Assembly: GCA_017405845.1 (NCBI GenBank)
Contig: JAFQZQ010000031.1
Coordinates: 1 to 64,000 of the forward strand
DNA from: Mogibacterium sp.
Lineage (GTDB): Bacteria; Bacillota; Clostridia; Peptostreptococcales; Anaerovoracaceae
Direction: 5' to 3'
Length of the DNA: 64,000 bases
The notes below the pieces were generated by a model. The model made no database searches. It worked only from the letters and a program-made list of their open reading frames with translations, and was not told the DNA's origin. Numbering within the stretch: the first letter of the stretch is position 1; each line of letters begins with the position of its first letter. Shown here in pieces: positions 62,935 through 64,000 of the stretch. The translations under genes were made by a program, and so were the position numbers.

Positions 62935-64000
62935 TTATTCGCAGCAGAGGGACTTGATTGCTCTTGCATATACGCGTGTCATCTTCATGAACGACTCTAT
63001 GCTGAACTTCTCATCCGCCTGGTGCATGGTGTTTTCGTCTTCAGGGAAAGCTGCCCCGAAAGCGAGTGTATTATTGAACATCTTGGCGTATGTACCGCCT
63101 CCGATGGTCATTGGCAGAGCATCACTGTCGCCTGTCTCATCTATATAGGCTTTCATGTATTCCACTACCATAGGATCGTCAAGATCCTTATACAGAGGCT
63201 CCTGCACCATTCTGGTAACGATGCCTATGGAACTTCCTTCAAGTACTGATTCAATACCTCCGAGCACCTGCTTGTCTGTGCAGCTGACCGGATACCTGAT
63301 ATTGACAGAGACCGATGCTATGTCTTCGTTAATATTAGCGACTCCGACGTTAAAAATCAATGGGCCGGACGGTCCGTCTTCAAAAAAGCACCCGATTTGC
63401 TCACCATGAAGGTTGAATCCGATTTTTTCGTTATAGAACGCTACGAACTCATTGAGCTCCTCGTTAGCGAAGCTGATCCTTCCAAGGAAATCCATGAGTA
63501 TGCTGACAGCATTGAGGCCGAGGTCAGGATGAGCTCCGTGAGCTGCTGTTCCGAACGCCTCTACCACAAGCGATGAACCCTGCTTCTTCGTCTTTACCTT
63601 GTATCCGCTCTCCTCGCAGTAGAGTTTTACCCTGTCTGCAATGAGATCATACTGGCTCTTGCTTCCTGCTATGACAGCCTTGGCATATGCAGGTACAGCA
63701 TTATGCGCTGTGCCGCCCTCGAGCTTTGTGAGTCTGAGATCGTCCTTTCCCGGTTTTGAAGAGAACTTCCTTGCAAGTTCAAACAGCAGTATGCCCATCT
63801 CTCCGTTGACGAGCGGGAATTCGGCGTCCGGTGTGAATCCCATTACCGGCTGACCGCAGTGCTCTGTATAGTGTTCTGCGCTTATTTCGCCGGTCTCCTC
63901 ATCGAGTCCGAGCACCACCCTGATATTCATCTTCGGCTTAAAGCCTTCCTCTTTCAGGGCCTTAAGAGCATAAAGGCCGGCAACTACAGGGCCCTTGTCG
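62935..64000 (-). CDS. M20 family dipeptidase, PepV-like (5' end outside window)
   Basis: Zinc-dependent dipeptidase; the visible part covers the end of the catalytic domain. It enters the window at DKGPVVAGLYALKALKEEG, the metal-ligand segment, continues with VVLGLDEETG, where the general-base glutamate lies, and with the PepV-type lid and C-terminal half (TIGGGTYAKMFNNTLAFGAAFP, ending SLCCE). An internal ATG at 63930 is not the true start. PepV enzymes cut dipeptides in the cytoplasm, which fits a peptide-fermenting organism. It is separated from ribU by the riboswitch. Confidence 0.9.
   Translation of the reverse strand, partial: DKGPVVAGLYALKALKEEGFKPKMNIRVVLGLDEETGEISAEHYTEHCGQPVMGFTPDAEFPLVNGEMGILLFELARKFSSKPGKDDLRLTKLEGGTAHNAVPAYAKAVIAGSKSQYDLIADRVKLYCEESGYKVKTKKQGSSLVVEAFGTAAHGAHPDLGLNAVSILMDFLGRISFANEELNEFVAFYNEKIGFNLHGEQIGCFFEDGPSGPLIFNVGVANINEDIASVSVNIRYPVSCTDKQVLGGIESVLEGSSIGIVTRMVQEPLYKDLDDPMVVEYMKAYIDETGDSDALPMTIGGGTYAKMFNNTLAFGAAFPEDENTMHQADEKFSIESFMKMTRVYARAIKSLCCE

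Overview
The window reads as chromosome of a strictly anaerobic, amino-acid-fermenting member of the Bacillota (Clostridia), perhaps near the Anaerovoracaceae / Family XIII group. That placement is inference from gene content: a complete reductive Stickland cluster, a Na+-pumping biotin decarboxylase, Rex, a 2[4Fe-4S] ferredoxin, PduL plus butyrate kinase, CIRCE-controlled groESL and an FMN riboswitch. Nearly all genes lie on the minus strand; the plus strand carries two LysR regulators, one aminotransferase, metA, a MATE exporter and a ferredoxin.

Layout. (1) 1-8342, minus strand: an apparent acidic-amino-acid/oxaloacetate module (carboxyltransferase, OadG, biotin carrier, OadB, OadA, aminotransferase, Asp/Glu racemase, DAACS symporter, BioY). 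Together these could import aspartate or glutamate, make oxaloacetate, decarboxylate it with Na+ export, and supply the biotin. (2) 8498-12803: a frameshifted lipoprotein, an aminotransferase, BrnQ with a tiny membrane peptide upstream, and a divergent LysR gene. (3) 12811-18496: glycogen synthase, a GH13 glycosidase, two exported proteins of unknown role and a DUF1284 protein. (4) 18652-29450: a had/fld-type reductive amino-acid cluster (activator, two dehydratase subunits, CoA-transferase, 2-hydroxyacid dehydrogenase, acyl-CoA dehydrogenase, EtfBA, butyrate kinase) with a divergent LysR regulator. (5) 29518-35656: PduL, a nuclease/helicase-like protein, full-length GuaA, MetY and MetA.

(6) 35732-48080 is the accessory island and the most interesting part. 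It is a tightly packed six-gene minus-strand operon: two ion-channel-like proteins, each with Rossmann/RCK-like domains and a C-terminal RyR-type domain; two paralogous giant secreted proteins with near-identical C-termini; and two membrane-anchored TIR proteins, one with a conserved putative catalytic glutamate plus TPRs and one apparently degenerate. The operon is bracketed by an identical 71-bp direct repeat and, further out, by a related ~34-bp element in inverted orientation. A 5' fragment of a guaA-like gene is translationally coupled to the last TIR gene. I propose a TIR-to-RyR-channel signalling or defence system; this is inference from architecture.

(7) 48094-64000: guaAb and guaB (a second GMP-synthesis set), a MATE exporter, groEL/groES with promoter and CIRCE, an OGG1-type glycosylase, a P-loop/Asp23-like protein, ferredoxin, Rex, ACP, an ABC-F ATPase, the tsaE-tsaB-rimI-tsaD cluster, a riboflavin ECF S-component under an FMN riboswitch, and a 5'-truncated M20 dipeptidase. 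No rRNA, tRNA, CRISPR array, integrase or transposase was recognised.
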